A stretch of 64,000 bases of DNA from the NCBI RefSeq assembly GCF_018139625.1, contig NZ_JAGSOH010000005.1, forward strand, positions 1-64,000, in the 5' to 3' direction. The notes below the pieces were generated by a model that was not told the origin of the DNA, made no database searches, and was given only the letters and a program-made list of their open reading frames with translations. Below, one piece after another: positions 24,708-33,768 of the stretch (position 1 is its first letter; each line of letters begins with the position of its first letter). A program made the position numbers and the translations under genes. This DNA is from Actinospica acidithermotolerans (GTDB lineage: Bacteria > Actinomycetota > Actinomycetes > Streptomycetales > Catenulisporaceae).

Positions 24708-25360
24708 GCCTGGGTCACCGCCTTGCGCGCACCCGGCTCCACGGCGTCGGGCCGGCGCAGATACAGCGGCTCCGGCGGGAGCAGCCGCTCCGGGTCCTCG
24801 CGCAGCAGACGCGCCGTCAGTTCCGCGAGCACGGCCGCGCTCGGCAGCTCCGGGTCCAGCGCCCGCGGGAACTGCTCCGGGTAGAGCCGCGAGCCCTGCC
24901 CGGCCACGCCGAGCCCGGTGAGCCGGTCGGCGACCTCGGCGGGCCGGTCCACCGCTGGCTCGCCCTCCCGACGGCCCGTCACGTCGTACGCGGCCCAGTA
25001 GACCTCGCGCCGCCGCGCGTCCGTGGCCACCGCGAAGGCTCCGTCCGCGGCGACCGCGGCGGCGACGATGTCGAGCGTGCACACTCCGTGGACCGGGATG
25101 TCCAGCGCGTCACCGAGGGCGCGGGCCGTCATCAGGCCCACCCGCAGCCCGGTGAACGGGCCGGGGCCCACCCCCACCGCGACGCCGGTCAGATCGGTGC
25201 GCGAGCAGCCGGCCGCCGCGAGCACCTTCTCGATGCCGGGGGCGAGCAGCTCGCCGTGCCTGCGGGCGTCGACCTCGGTGTGCTCGGCGAGCACACCCTC
25301 ATCTCCACGCAGCGCGACGGTCACCGCGGGGGTCGCCGTGTCGAAAGCCAAGAGCAGCAC
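24704..25360 (-). CDS. tsaB: tRNA threonylcarbamoyladenosine biosynthesis protein TsaB
   Basis: 218 residues from GTG 25360. The ASKHA-type N-terminus [16 protein letters not shown] and the family motif [21 protein letters not shown] are clear. TsaB is the inactive paralogue of TsaD that scaffolds the TsaD-TsaB-TsaE complex. Its stop overlaps the rimI start. Confidence 0.96.
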   Translation of the reverse strand: MLLLAFDTATPAVTVALRGDEGVLAEHTEVDARRHGELLAPGIEKVLAAAGCSRTDLTGVAVGVGPGPFTGLRVGLMTARALGDALDIPVHGVCTLDIVAAAVAADGAFAVATDARRREVYWAAYDVTGRREGEPAVDRPAEVADRLTGLGVAGQGSRLYPEQFPRALDPELPSAAVLAELTARLLREDPERLLPPEPLYLRRPDAVEPGARKAVTQA

Positions 25361-25445
25361 CCGGCCATTATTGACTATCGGCGCGGGCTGGACCGCAAGT
25401 ACGCCCGAAGCGAAGCCCTCTTAACCCGTACGGTGCCGGTAGGGC

Positions 25446-26156
25446 ATGATGGCCCCCATGGGCAAAGGAACCAGGGCCGCAGGGTCACCGCGTCGAGCCG
25501 CGTCGGCGCCGCCGTCGTACGGCACGACGCCCAACCAGGCCGCGGGGGCCGGCCGCCGGGGTTCCGCGGCACCGCCTCCGCAGACCCGCTCCGCCGCCCG
25601 GCAGAACTCGGGAAAGCCCAGCTCAGGGCGCGGCGCCACGTTCTCGGTGCTGATGATGACGATCGTCGCGCTGGCGGCCGTGGGTGTCCTCGCGGCGCAG
25701 GCCGAGGCGACGGCGCCGAAGGTGCGCGCGCAGGCCTCGAACGCCTCCACGACGAAGACCACGAAGTCGGGCTCGTCCGGCTCGAGCTCCGTCGCGCTGC
25801 CGGCGAACTCGGGCAGCGGTACCCGGATCGTGTACTCCGCCACCCAGAAGCGCATATGGCTCGCCCAGAGCAGCACCGTCGAGCGCACGATGCCCGTAGT
25901 CCCGGGCACCGAGACCCCCGCCGACGGCTCGTACACGGTGACCTCGAAGGCCCCCGGCGCGACCGGCGGCGACGACGTGCAGGTGCTCTACGTGGTGCGC
26001 TTCGGCGGCAGCTACGGCTTCGACGCCGAGGCGAACATCACCGGCCTGCCCCCCGCCCCGACCGGCAAGACCGGCGGTATCCGGATGGCACAGCTCGACG
26101 CGCAGGCCCTCTACGACTTCGCCTCGGTGGGCACCACAATCGTCGTGGTGCCCTGA
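25446..26156 (+). CDS. Membrane-anchored YkuD-like protein without catalytic cysteine
   Basis: 236 residues. ATGs at 25446, 25449 and 25458 compete; AGGG at 25441 favours one of the last two. A Pro/Arg-rich cytoplasmic N-terminus leads to one transmembrane helix (about 65-84) and a Ser/Thr-rich stalk. The exported domain resembles L,D-transpeptidase folds: TRIVYSATQKRIWLAQ, MPVVPGTETPADGSYTVTSK, VLYVVRFGG and FASVGTTIVVVP. The SHGCxR active site expected between them is replaced by KTGGIRMAQLDAQALY, so no transpeptidase chemistry is expected. It may be a cell-wall-binding pseudoenzyme. Confidence 0.65.
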   Translation: MMAPMGKGTRAAGSPRRAASAPPSYGTTPNQAAGAGRRGSAAPPPQTRSAARQNSGKPSSGRGATFSVLMMTIVALAAVGVLAAQAEATAPKVRAQASNASTTKTTKSGSSGSSSVALPANSGSGTRIVYSATQKRIWLAQSSTVERTMPVVPGTETPADGSYTVTSKAPGATGGDDVQVLYVVRFGGSYGFDAEANITGLPPAPTGKTGGIRMAQLDAQALYDFASVGTTIVVVP

Positions 26157-26798
26157 CACGGAGTCAGGCTCGGGTAGCGGGCGAGGGCTGTAGCACCGGA
26201 CTTCGCCGGGGCAGCCAACGACGCGGTTGGCGCCGAGAGGCACGCCCGGTCTCAGCGCGGCGAAGCGGCGGCGCCAGGCTCCGGCAGGGCGCGAGGGCGG
26301 TAAAACCGGGCTCCGTGGGGCGGCCAACGCGGTTGGCGCCGAGGCACGCCCCGGTCTCAGCGCGGCGAAGCGGCGGCGCCAGGCTTCGGCAGGGCGCTCA
26401 ACGCGGTTGACCACGGGAGTCACGCCCGGCCAGCCTCAGGGCGGACGGTTGGCCACGGGAGCCACGGCCCCGGTCTCAGCGCGGCGAAGCGGGCGGCGCC
26501 AGGCTTCGGCAGGGCGCTCAACGCGGTTGACCACGGGAGTCACGCCCCGGTCTCAGTCAGCGGTTGGCCACGGAAGCCGCGCCTGACCGAAGTGCGGTTG
26601 GCCACGGGAGCCACGTCCGGCCTCAGTGCGGCTAAGCGGTAGCGCCAGGCTTCGGCGGCCCGGCCAACGCGGCGGGAAACGGGAGTCGCGCCCCGGTCTC
26701 AGTCGGGCGGTTGGCGCCGGATGGCACACCCTGGTCTCAGCCCGGGCGGTTCGCCACCGGAACCCCCGGCTCAGTGCGGCGAAAGGGCGGCGGCGGCT
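26157..26798. repeat. Intergenic degenerate repeat array (642 bp)
   Basis: No gene is supported here. The sequence is built from imperfect copies of a unit of about 105-120 bp. Its parts are GGTCTCAGCGCGGCGAAGCG (starting near 26248, 26353 and 26472), then GGCGCCAGGCTTCGGCAGGG, then CAACGCGGTTGACCACGGGA followed by GTCACGCC. Fragments such as GCGGTTGGCCACGGGAGCCA recur down to about 26780. It lies between the convergent YkuD-like gene and tsaE. All frames across it are Arg/Gly-rich artefacts. Confidence 0.85.
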
Positions 26799-27275
26799 TC
26801 AGACGCGGGAGACGGTGATCTCGCGGACGTCGTCCTCGCGGGCTCGGTCCAGGCGGACCACGTAGTGGCCGGCGCGGCCCTCGGCCAGCACCTCGGCCTT
26901 GCCCTCGCCCCACTCGACGACGGTGACCGAGTCGTCCATGGAGGCGTCGAGGTCCAGGTCGTCGAGTTCGGCGAGGCTGCCGAGGCGGTAGGCGTCCACG
27001 TGCACCAGGGCCGGGCCGCCGACCAGCGAGGGGTGCACGCGGGCCAGCACGAAGGTGGGCGAGGTGATCGGGCCGCGCACGCCCAGGCCCTCGGCTAGGC
27101 CCTGGGTGAACGTCGTCTTCCCGGCGCCGAGTTCGCCCGAAAGGATGACGAGGTCGCCGGGCTCCAAGCGCTTGGCGAACGCCTGGCCGACGGCGCGGGT
27201 CTCCTCCGCGTCGGTCGCGGTGAGCCGTTCTTCCTTGCCGCCCGGGGCCTGTGACGGCCCGTCAACCTCGGTCAC
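26799..27275 (-). CDS. tsaE: tRNA threonylcarbamoyladenosine biosynthesis ATPase TsaE
   Basis: 158 residues from GTG 27275, overlapping the upstream hydrolase stop (GTGA). Walker A is SGELGAGKTTFTQGLAEGL with Lys53; ITSPTFVLARVH and HVDAYRLGSLAELDDLDLD are the family's switch region; VTVVEWGEG follows. TsaE uses ATP to drive the t6A synthesis cycle with TsaB-TsaD, encoded 1.5 kb away on the same strand. Confidence 0.96.
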   Translation of the reverse strand: MTEVDGPSQAPGGKEERLTATDAEETRAVGQAFAKRLEPGDLVILSGELGAGKTTFTQGLAEGLGVRGPITSPTFVLARVHPSLVGGPALVHVDAYRLGSLAELDDLDLDASMDDSVTVVEWGEGKAEVLAEGRAGHYVVRLDRAREDDVREITVSRV

Positions 27276-28483
27276 TGCGCTGCTCTCCTGCTTGACGGCG
27301 AGCCGAGCTGGTCCTCGGCCCGGTCGACCAGGTTACGCAACGCGTTGCCGACCGCGTCCGGGTGCTCCAGGATCAGCGCGTGGCCGGCGTTGGGCAGCAC
27401 GACGTAGTCGGCCGAGGGCATGGCGTCGGCCAGCGCCTCGCTGTGCGCGACCGGCAGGATGAGGTCGTTGGCGCCGCCGAGCACCAGGCTCGGCACCCGG
27501 TCGAAGACCGGCAGCGCCTCGCTCATGTCGAGCTTGCCGAAGACCGGGTAGAAGTCGGCGATCACGTCGATCGGGGTGGACTGGATCAGGTCCTCGGTGT
27601 AGCGCACCAGCGACTCCGGGACCTCGGAGCCGAAGGCGTAGCGGCGGATGATGACCAGGCCGAAGTCGCCGCCGATCGCGCGGCCGCGCTCGACCAGGCC
27701 GGTCTGCTTGGCCAGCAGTTCGAGCACCGCCGGGGTGGTGCGGTGCAGCAGCTTGGCGCTCGGCCGCGGCAGGCCGAAGGCGATGTCCTGGAAGCGGCCG
27801 GCCGAGGTGCTGATCAGCGCGGTTCCGACGATCCGCTCGCCGAACAGCTCCGGGTGCCGCTGGGCCAGCGCCATCATCGTCATGCCGCCCATGGAGTGGC
27901 CGACGAGGATGACCGGGCCCTGCGGGCAGGTCGCCTGGAGCACGGCGTGCAGGTCCTCGCCGAGCTGATCTATGGTCACGGGCTTGGCGCGGCCCTTCCT
28001 GTCCTTCGGCGGGCGCTCGGAGCGGCCGTGGCCGCGCTGGTCCCAGAAGACCATCCGGTGCGTCGCGGAGAACTCGGCGCGCTGGTAGTGCCAGCAGTCC
28101 TGCGGCAGGCAGAAACCGTGGGTGAACAGCAGCGTCGGCCGGTCGGCGCTCACCGCCGGCGGCGCGACGGGGGTGCCGTTGAGCGCGCCGGGACCGCTGG
28201 TGCGCGCCGGTCCCGCGGCCCAGCCGCGCGGCTCGTCGACCTCGACATACAGCTCCACGCCGTCCGACGCGGTGACCGACTGCGGGTCGCCGCGCAGGGT
28301 GCCGAAGGGCTCGCCCGGGTCGTGGATCTCAGCCATCCTGCGCACCGCTCGTCCGATCGTCAGTCGCTCGACGGTGAAGCCGAGCGCCGCTCCTGCGGCC
28401 ACGACGCCGACGGCCGCGCCGAGAATCCCGGCGCGCCTGCCCTTCCCCGATGCCTGTGCCACGGTCCGGCCCGCCTTCCACAC
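27272..28483 (-). CDS. Alpha/beta hydrolase with N-terminal membrane anchor
   Basis: 403 residues from GTG 28483. A Gly/Ala-rich hydrophobic segment (18-38) suggests an uncleaved signal or anchor. Then come FTHGFCLPQDCWHYQR (oxyanion region), VFWDQRGHGRSE, nucleophile elbow LVGHSMGGMTM with Ser197, an acid in LGGANDLILP and His in PNAGHALILEHPD. It stands between alr and tsaE, a conserved position in streptomycete-like genomes, but the substrate is unknown. Lipase/esterase or peptidase-like activity is possible. Confidence 0.88.
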   Translation of the reverse strand: MWKAGRTVAQASGKGRRAGILGAAVGVVAAGAALGFTVERLTIGRAVRRMAEIHDPGEPFGTLRGDPQSVTASDGVELYVEVDEPRGWAAGPARTSGPGALNGTPVAPPAVSADRPTLLFTHGFCLPQDCWHYQRAEFSATHRMVFWDQRGHGRSERPPKDRKGRAKPVTIDQLGEDLHAVLQATCPQGPVILVGHSMGGMTMMALAQRHPELFGERIVGTALISTSAGRFQDIAFGLPRPSAKLLHRTTPAVLELLAKQTGLVERGRAIGGDFGLVIIRRYAFGSEVPESLVRYTEDLIQSTPIDVIADFYPVFGKLDMSEALPVFDRVPSLVLGGANDLILPVAHSEALADAMPSADYVVLPNAGHALILEHPDAVGNALRNLVDRAEDQLGSPSSRRAAQ

Positions 28484-28577
28484 TGCGCACTCTACCTACG
28501 TCAACGTTCGATTTGCCCCGTTTTATCCCCGCGTCGGATCTCGACTCTACTGCTTATTCTTGCCCGTCAGGCCCGCT

Positions 28578-29762
28578 TCAAGCGTTCGGTGCCGAGCTGT
28601 CGACCGGGTGATACACGCGTGGGACGCGCGGCCCGATCCTGGTGACGATCTCGTAGCCGATCGTGTCGGTCGCGTCGGCCCAGTCCTGCGCGGTGGGCGT
28701 GCCGCCGTCGCCGGGGCCGAAAAGCACCGCCTCGTCGCCGGGCCGCGGATCCGGGTCGGCGCCGCCGCCGGGGCCGAGGTCCACGACGAACTGGTCCATC
28801 GCGACCCGGCCGGCGATCGTGTACCGGCGGCCGCCGATGGAGACCGGGCCGACGCCCGAGGCGGCCCGCGGGACGCCGTCCGCGTACCCGGCCGGAACCA
28901 GGGCGAGCCGGGTCTCCTCGCTGGTGCGGTAGGTGTGGCCGTAGGACACGCCGTGCCCGGCCGGGACCCGCTTGACCGAGGCGAGCCGGGCGACCAGCGA
29001 CATCACCGGGCGCAGGCCGTGATCCGCGGGCAGCCCGAGCTCGGGCGCCGGGCTCAGGCCGTACATGGCGACGCCGGTGCGCACCAGGTCGAAGTGGCTC
29101 TCCGGCAGGCTGAGCGTCGCCGGGGAGTTGGCCATGTGCCGCACCTCGGGGCGCACCCCGGCGGCCTCGGCGTACGCCAAAGCCTCGTGAAAGGCCGTCA
29201 GCTGAAGCTGGATCGAGGGGTGTCCCGGCTCGTCGGCGCAGGCGAAGTGCGACCAGACGCCGGTGACCTTGACCAGGCCGTCCCGCTCGGCCTTGACCGC
29301 CTCGTCGACCACGAGCGGCCAGTCGTGCGGCTGCACGCCGTTGCGGCCGAGGCCGGTGTCCGCCTTGAGCTGGATCCGCGCGGGCCGGCCGGTGCGCTCG
29401 ACGGCCTCCAGGATCGCGTGCAGCGCCCACTGGCCGGAGACGGAGACGTCCACGTCGGCCCGCACGAGCGCGGCGAAGTCGTCGCCGGGGCTGTGCAGCC
29501 AGGTCAGGATCGGCCCCTCGATCCCGGCCGCGCGCAGCGCGAGCGCCTCCTGCGGCACCGCGGTGCCGATCCAGGCGGCGCCGGCCTCCAGGGCGGCGCG
29601 GGCGCAGGGAAGCATGCCGTGTCCGTAGGCGTCGGCCTTCACCACGGCCATGACCTGCGCCGGGGCGGCGATCTCGCGCAGCCGCCGGACGTTCGACCGA
29701 AGCGCGTCGAGGTCGATCCGGGCTTCCAGCCGGGCGGGGGTCAGGGCGGTGTGGTCACTCAT
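28578..29762 (-). CDS. alr: Alanine racemase
   Basis: 394 residues. It is a PLP enzyme that makes D-alanine for peptidoglycan. Seen: VMAVVKADAYGHG with PLP-lysine Lys42, the second catalytic base Tyr274 in HGVSYGHTYRT, RHMANSPATL, FDLVRTGVAMYGLSP and VAMDQFVVDL. All are canonical. The ATG at 29762 overlaps the nnr stop (ATGA). Confidence 0.97.
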   Translation of the reverse strand: MSDHTALTPARLEARIDLDALRSNVRRLREIAAPAQVMAVVKADAYGHGMLPCARAALEAGAAWIGTAVPQEALALRAAGIEGPILTWLHSPGDDFAALVRADVDVSVSGQWALHAILEAVERTGRPARIQLKADTGLGRNGVQPHDWPLVVDEAVKAERDGLVKVTGVWSHFACADEPGHPSIQLQLTAFHEALAYAEAAGVRPEVRHMANSPATLSLPESHFDLVRTGVAMYGLSPAPELGLPADHGLRPVMSLVARLASVKRVPAGHGVSYGHTYRTSEETRLALVPAGYADGVPRAASGVGPVSIGGRRYTIAGRVAMDQFVVDLGPGGGADPDPRPGDEAVLFGPGDGGTPTAQDWADATDTIGYEIVTRIGPRVPRVYHPVDSSAPNA

Positions 29763-31177
29763 TCCTGGATATTGTGCCAGGCCAAGGGCAAGGAGGCGAC
29801 CAGGTCACCGGCGGCGACGGGTCCGCTGCGCGCGGCGAGCAGCCCGGTCGCGCCGTGCAGATAGGCCCCGGCCGACGCCGCGTCATACGGCGAGAGGCCG
29901 CCGGCCAGCAGGCCGCCGATGATCCCGGCGAGCACGTCGCCGCTGCCCGCGGTGGCCAGGACGGGACCGGCGTGGGTGTTCACCCGTACCCTGGATGTCT
30001 GGGGGCCCGCGATCAGGGTCAAGGGGCCCTTCAACACGACCGTCGCGTCATACGACTGCGCCAGACGGCGGACGTATTCGAGCCGCTGTCCCTCGATCTG
30101 CTCAGCGGTGACGTCCAGCAGGGCGGCGGCCTCGCCGGCGTGCGGGGTGATGATCGTGGGCGCGGAACGCTCGAACGCCTTGCGCGGCAGCAGCCGGAGC
30201 CCGTCCGCGTCGACGACGACCGGCACGTCGGTGGCGAGCACGTTCAGCAGTCTGCGGACGGCCTCGTCGTCCCGTCCGAGCCCTGATCCGACGACCCAGG
30301 CCTGCACCTTTCCGCCGCCCGCGATGACCTCGGGGTAGCTGCTGACCACGTCGACCGGGCCGCTGTAGCGCACCGCGCCGACTCCCGAGCGCAGGGCGGC
30401 GCCGACGGCCAGCAGGGCGGCGCCGGGGTAGCGCTCCGAGCCGACCGCCAGCCCGACCACTCCGCGGGAGTATTTGTGCGAAGAACGGCCCGGCGCGGGC
30501 AGCAGCGCCCGCACATCCTGCACCTGCAGGTTCTCCAGCACCGGCTCGACCGACGGCGGGAATTCGAGGCCGATGTCGACGAACTCGACGATGCCCGCGT
30601 GGGACGCTCCGGGGTCGACGAACAGGCCCGGCTTGTGCGTGCCGAAGGTGACGGTGACGTCCGCGCGCACCGCGGGCCCGCTCACCTCGCCGGTGTCCGC
30701 CTCGATCCCGCTCGGCAGGTCCACGGCCAGGATCGGCGCTCCCGACTCGTGCGCGGCCTCGGCCAAACGGGCGAACTCGCCGCGCAGCCCGCCGCGTCCG
30801 CCGATGCCCAGCAGCCCGTCGACGACGAGGTCGGCCTGGTCCAGGACCGCGGCGTCCGCGACGATCCGGCCTCCGGCGTCGCGCAGGGCTGACAGGCCGC
30901 CCTCGTGCGCACGGTCGGGATCGGCCAGCAGTGCGTGCACCGCGACACCCCGGCCCGCCAGCAGTGCGCCCGCGTACAGGGCGTCTCCCCCGTTGTCGCC
31001 GACGCCGACGAGCAGCGCGACGCGCGAGCCGTAGACCGACCCCGCGTCGCGCAGCATGTCCGCCGCGACGGTCGCGAGACCGAAGGCCGCGCGCTGCATG
31101 AGCGCGCCCTCCGGCAGACGTGCCATCAACTCCCGCTCGGCGGCGCGGACATCGGCGACTGCGTGCGCGTATCTCAT
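29759..31177 (-). CDS. nnr: Bifunctional NAD(P)HX epimerase / ADP-dependent dehydratase
   Basis: 472 residues, a fusion of two repair domains. The N-terminal epimerase part (about 1-210) has LLVGVGDNGGDALYAGALLA and PILAVDLPSGIEADTG. The C-terminal dehydratase (about 225-465) has SHKYSRGVVGLAVGS, DADGLRLL, IITPHAGEAAALL, VVLKGPLTLIA and LATAGSGDVLAGIIGGLLA. It converts hydrated NADH/NADPH back to active cofactor in the cytoplasm. It sits between acpS and alr, the usual actinobacterial order. Confidence 0.96.
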   Translation of the reverse strand: MRYAHAVADVRAAERELMARLPEGALMQRAAFGLATVAADMLRDAGSVYGSRVALLVGVGDNGGDALYAGALLAGRGVAVHALLADPDRAHEGGLSALRDAGGRIVADAAVLDQADLVVDGLLGIGGRGGLRGEFARLAEAAHESGAPILAVDLPSGIEADTGEVSGPAVRADVTVTFGTHKPGLFVDPGASHAGIVEFVDIGLEFPPSVEPVLENLQVQDVRALLPAPGRSSHKYSRGVVGLAVGSERYPGAALLAVGAALRSGVGAVRYSGPVDVVSSYPEVIAGGGKVQAWVVGSGLGRDDEAVRRLLNVLATDVPVVVDADGLRLLPRKAFERSAPTIITPHAGEAAALLDVTAEQIEGQRLEYVRRLAQSYDATVVLKGPLTLIAGPQTSRVRVNTHAGPVLATAGSGDVLAGIIGGLLAGGLSPYDAASAGAYLHGATGLLAARSGPVAAGDLVASLPLAWHNIQE

Positions 31178-31198
31178 ACGCCCATTCTGTAAGGAGTG

Positions 31199-31549
31199 CT
31201 ACTCCTCCGCGACCACCATCGCCGACGCGATGCCCGCGTCGTGGCTCAGCGACAGGTGCCAACGGGTGACGCCGAGCTCCTCGGCCCGCGCCGCCACGCC
31301 GCCGCCCACCAGCAGGTACGGCCTTCCGTTCGGCTCGCTGCAGACCTCGGCGTCCTGCCAGCTGAGGTCGCCCGGATTGCCGAGCGCCTTGCCGACCGCC
31401 TCCTTCGCGGCGAACCGCGCGGCCAGCGAGGCGGCCGGCAGGGACCGCTCGCGCTCGGTGAAGACCCGCTCCAGCAGCCCGGGCGTGCGCTCCAGCGATG
31501 CCTGGAACCGCGCGATGTCGACCACGTCGATGCCCACGCCCACGATCAT
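31199..31549 (-). CDS. acpS: Holo-[acyl-carrier-protein] synthase
   Basis: 116 residues, normal family length. Magnesium ligands Asp8 ([12 protein letters not shown]) and Glu50 ([12 protein letters not shown]) are present, as is [17 protein letters not shown] near the C-terminus. The enzyme transfers 4'-phosphopantetheine from CoA to ACP. The stop is 21 bp before the nnr start, so the two are in one operon. Confidence 0.97.
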   Translation of the reverse strand: MIVGVGIDVVDIARFQASLERTPGLLERVFTERERSLPAASLAARFAAKEAVGKALGNPGDLSWQDAEVCSEPNGRPYLLVGGGVAARAEELGVTRWHLSLSHDAGIASAMVVAEE

Positions 31550-31590
31550 CTGACGGCCCTTTACTCGGTCGGAACTGCTCTGACGGACCT

Positions 31591-31650
31591 ACTCCACCGT
31601 CCATTGAACGCTGTGCCAGGTGCTGTGCCAGGTTACGCCGCGGACAACCA
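31591..31650. repeat. Degenerate copy of the glmS 3' end
   Basis: ACTCCACCGTCC at 31591 and GCCAGGTTACGC at 31627 match ACTCCACAGTCA (31691) and GCCAGGTTACGC (31711) in the end of glmS, 84-100 bp away, with divergent sequence between. It is weaker than the other 3'-end duplications. Confidence 0.5.
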
Positions 31651-31688
31651 CTTCACGGCGACGGGCTCAGCTGGTCAGGGGCCACCGA

Positions 31689-33536
31689 TCACTCCACAGT
31701 CACGGACTTCGCCAGGTTACGCGGCTGGTCCACGTCCAGGCCCTTCGCGTCCGCCAGCGCGCACGCGAAGACCTGCAGCGGCACCGTCGCGACCAGCGGC
31801 TGCAGCAGGGTCGGCAGCTCCGGGACCCGGATCAGCGTGTCGGCGAAGGGCACGACCGCCTCGTCGCCGTCCTCGGCGATCACGATGGTGCGCGCGCCGC
31901 GGGCCCGGATCTCCTGGATGTTGGAGACGATCTTGTCGTGCAGCAGCGGCCGGTCGGCCGGCGGCACCACGACGACGACCGGCAGGTCCTGGTCGACCAG
32001 CGCGATCGGGCCGTGCTTGAGCTCGCCCGCCGCGAAGCCCTCGGCGTGCACGTACGCCAGCTCCTTGAGCTTGAGCGCGCCCTCGAGCGCCACCGGGTAG
32101 CCGACGTGCCGGCCGAGGAAGAGCACCCGCTCGGCGTCCTTGAGCAGCCGGCCGAGCTCCTTCACCGGCTCCATCCGGTCCAGCGTCTCGCGCACCTTCT
32201 CCGGGGCCTGCGCCAGCTGGATCAGGATGTCCTGGATCTCGTCCGGGAACTTCGCGCCGCGCACCTGGGCCAGGTAGAGGCCGACGAGGTAGCAGGCGAT
32301 CAGCTGGGTGAGGAAGGCCTTGGTCGAGGCGACGGCGATCTCCGGGCCGCCGTGCGTGTAGACCACCGCGTCCGCCTCGCGCGGGATGGTCGCGCCGTTG
32401 GTGTTGCAGATCGCCAGGACCCGGGCGTGCTGCTCCTTGGCGTGCCGCAGCGCCATCAGCGTGTCGGCGGTCTCGCCGCTCTGCGAGATCGCGATGACGA
32501 GCGTGTCGCGGGTCAGGATCGGGTCGCGGTAGCGGAACTCGGAGGCGAGTTCGACCTCGACCGGGATGCGGGTCCAGTGCTCGATCGCGTACTTGGCGAT
32601 CATGCCCGCGTGGTACGCGGTGCCCGCGGCGATCACGATGACCTTGTCGACGCTGCGCAGCTCGGACTCGCTCATCCGCATCTCGTCAAGCTGCAGCCGG
32701 CCGCCGTCGCCGATCCGGCCGAGCAGCGTGTCCGCGACGGCCCGCGGCTGCTCCTCGATCTCCTTGAGCATGAAGTAGTCGTAGCCGCCCTTCTCCGCGG
32801 CGGCCACGTCCCAGTCCACGTGGAAGGGCTTGCCCTCGGCGGGCGCGCCGTCGAAGGAGGTGATCGACACGCCGGTCCTGCGCACCTCGACGACCTGGCC
32901 CTGGCCGAGCTCGATGGCGTCCCTGGTGTGGCCGATGAAGCCGGCCACGTCGCTGCACAGGAAGGCCTCGCCCGCGCCGACGCCGACCACGAGCGGGGAG
33001 TTCAGCCGCGCGCCGACGACCACGCCGGGGACGTCCGCGTGCACGGCGACGAGGGTGAAGGCGCCGTCCAGCCGGCGGCAGACGCGGCGCATCGCCTCGG
33101 CCAGATCGCCCGCGCAGTCCGGGAACTCCCTGCCGATCAGATGCGCGACGACCTCGGTGTCGGTCTCGCTGAGCAGCTCGACGCCGGCCTCGCGCAGCTC
33201 GTGCCGCAGCGCGGCGAAGTTCTCGATGATGCCGTTGTGCACCACCGCGACCTTGCCGTCCGCGTCGAAGTGCGGGTGCGCGTTCGCGTCGGTCGGGCCT
33301 CCGTGGGTGGCCCACCGGGTGTGCCCCAGGCCGAGGCCGGACTCCGGCAGCGGGTTCTCGGCCAGCTCCTTCTCCAGGTTGGCCAGCTTGCCGGCCTTCT
33401 TGCGGCCGGTCAGCGCGCCCTCGGCGACCACCGCCACGCCCGCCGAGTCGTAGCCCCGGTACTCGAGCCGGCGCAGCCCCTCGAGGACCACGTCGAGCGC
33501 CGACTTGTCACCCACGTATCCGACGATTCCGCACAC
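31689..33536 (-). CDS. glmS: Glutamine-fructose-6-phosphate aminotransferase (isomerizing)
   Basis: 615 residues from GTG 33536. The N-terminal class II amidotransferase domain begins MCGIVGYVG with Cys2 as nucleophile, and contains GHTRWATHGGPTDANAHPH. Two SIS sugar-isomerase domains follow (AGTAYHAGMIAKYAIE, ISQSGETADTL, LGRHVGYPVALEGALKLKEL). The end DVDQPRNLAKSVTVE is the canonical C-terminus. It makes glucosamine-6-phosphate, the substrate that GlmM (also in this window) converts for UDP-GlcNAc synthesis. Confidence 0.98.
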   Translation of the reverse strand: MCGIVGYVGDKSALDVVLEGLRRLEYRGYDSAGVAVVAEGALTGRKKAGKLANLEKELAENPLPESGLGLGHTRWATHGGPTDANAHPHFDADGKVAVVHNGIIENFAALRHELREAGVELLSETDTEVVAHLIGREFPDCAGDLAEAMRRVCRRLDGAFTLVAVHADVPGVVVGARLNSPLVVGVGAGEAFLCSDVAGFIGHTRDAIELGQGQVVEVRRTGVSITSFDGAPAEGKPFHVDWDVAAAEKGGYDYFMLKEIEEQPRAVADTLLGRIGDGGRLQLDEMRMSESELRSVDKVIVIAAGTAYHAGMIAKYAIEHWTRIPVEVELASEFRYRDPILTRDTLVIAISQSGETADTLMALRHAKEQHARVLAICNTNGATIPREADAVVYTHGGPEIAVASTKAFLTQLIACYLVGLYLAQVRGAKFPDEIQDILIQLAQAPEKVRETLDRMEPVKELGRLLKDAERVLFLGRHVGYPVALEGALKLKELAYVHAEGFAAGELKHGPIALVDQDLPVVVVVPPADRPLLHDKIVSNIQEIRARGARTIVIAEDGDEAVVPFADTLIRVPELPTLLQPLVATVPLQVFACALADAKGLDVDQPRNLAKSVTVE

Positions 33537-33768
33537 CGTTAAACCGTTTCCTCTCAGCGATGTCGACCCACACTGTAGCCGTAATGCGGAAAAAGGCCGG
33601 TTAAGGTATAGACCAGTGGGTCATCCGGGCGGCGGATCCGGGTCGGCCGGAGGGGTGACACCCGGGGAAAACCCCGAAGCCGGCTCAGGGAATCCCATCC
33701 TCAGGGATTACCCATCTCTAGGACTTCCGCCGGATGTGACGCGCGCCACGCGGGCCTACCTTCCAGGT

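Noticed and set aside
26227-26586. Small Arg/Gly-rich protein frames in the repeat array
   Set aside because: They follow the DNA repeats, have no ribosome sites and mirror each other in several frames.
31620-33542. 640-residue plus-strand open frame across glmS
   Set aside because: It lies exactly antisense to glmS, is Arg/His/Asp/Val-rich with no domain, and arises from the GC-rich third-codon bias.
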